This document shows positions 6,727 to 6,727 of a stretch of DNA of 6,727 nucleotides, piece after piece. This DNA comes from Saprospiraceae bacterium (lineage in GTDB: Bacteria > Bacteroidota > Bacteroidia > Chitinophagales > Saprospiraceae): contig JALVCY010000667.1 of assembly GCA_027009605.1 (NCBI GenBank), positions 1-6,727 of the forward strand, given 5' to 3'. The position numbers were made by a program, and so were the translations under genes. Under the pieces are notes generated by a model. It did not search any database, was not told where the DNA came from, and saw only the letters and a program-made list of their open reading frames with translations. Position 1 is the stretch's first letter, and the number at the start of each line of letters is the position of its first letter.

Positions 6727-6727
6727 A

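Larger units (their letters stand above)
6134..6727. other. Gene-free, repeat-rich intergenic region
   Basis: About 590 bp to the window edge without a credible coding sequence. It is occupied by two imperfect direct copies of a larger element, short ACCACGAAA-type repeats, T-tracts, and a composite inverted repeat between the copies. Open frames on the minus strand here translate mainly to a repeated FVFFVVKK/SRVFRG-like pattern that comes directly from the short DNA repeats, so they are not counted as genes. No clear rho-independent terminator is seen immediately after the lipoprotein gene. Confidence 0.85.

Overview
The window looks like a chromosomal segment of a member of the Bacteroidota. 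The grounds are the mreB-mreC-mreD-PBP2 order, the sequence style of MreC, MreD and PBP2, A-rich start contexts instead of strong Shine-Dalgarno sequences, a TAnnTTTG-type promoter element upstream of dnaN, and a small lipoprotein resembling the Bacteroidota DUF4878 group. The class or genus cannot be fixed from sequence reading alone.

Left part (1-4216, minus strand): a rod-shape (elongasome) operon read right to left as mreB, mreC, mreD and the gene for the transpeptidase PBP2. PBP2 runs off the left edge. The last three genes are tightly coupled, by an 8-nt overlap (mreC/mreD) and a 4-nt ATGA overlap (mreD/PBP2). mreB is separated from mreC by 87 nt. Together they encode the MreB filament, its membrane partners MreC and MreD, and the peptidoglycan cross-linking enzyme they position during side-wall growth. 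rodA is the usual next gene but is not in view.

Centre (4217-4606): a 390-bp AT-rich divergent intergenic region between mreB and dnaN. It has a candidate dnaN promoter, several A-tracts and a marked inverted repeat.

Right part (4607-6133, plus strand): dnaN, the complete DNA polymerase III sliding clamp, followed after 24 bp by a small putative lipoprotein that is probably co-transcribed.

Right end (6134-6727): about 590 bp with no credible gene. It is built from repeats. Two imperfect direct copies of a roughly 160-175-bp element contain runs of an ACCACGAAA/GACACGAAA motif and end in a shared 37-bp tail. Between them lies a composite inverted repeat with two 12-bp arm pairs and an internal 8-bp hairpin. 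The protein-coding content is ordinary housekeeping; this repeat zone is the only substantial structure the genes do not explain.
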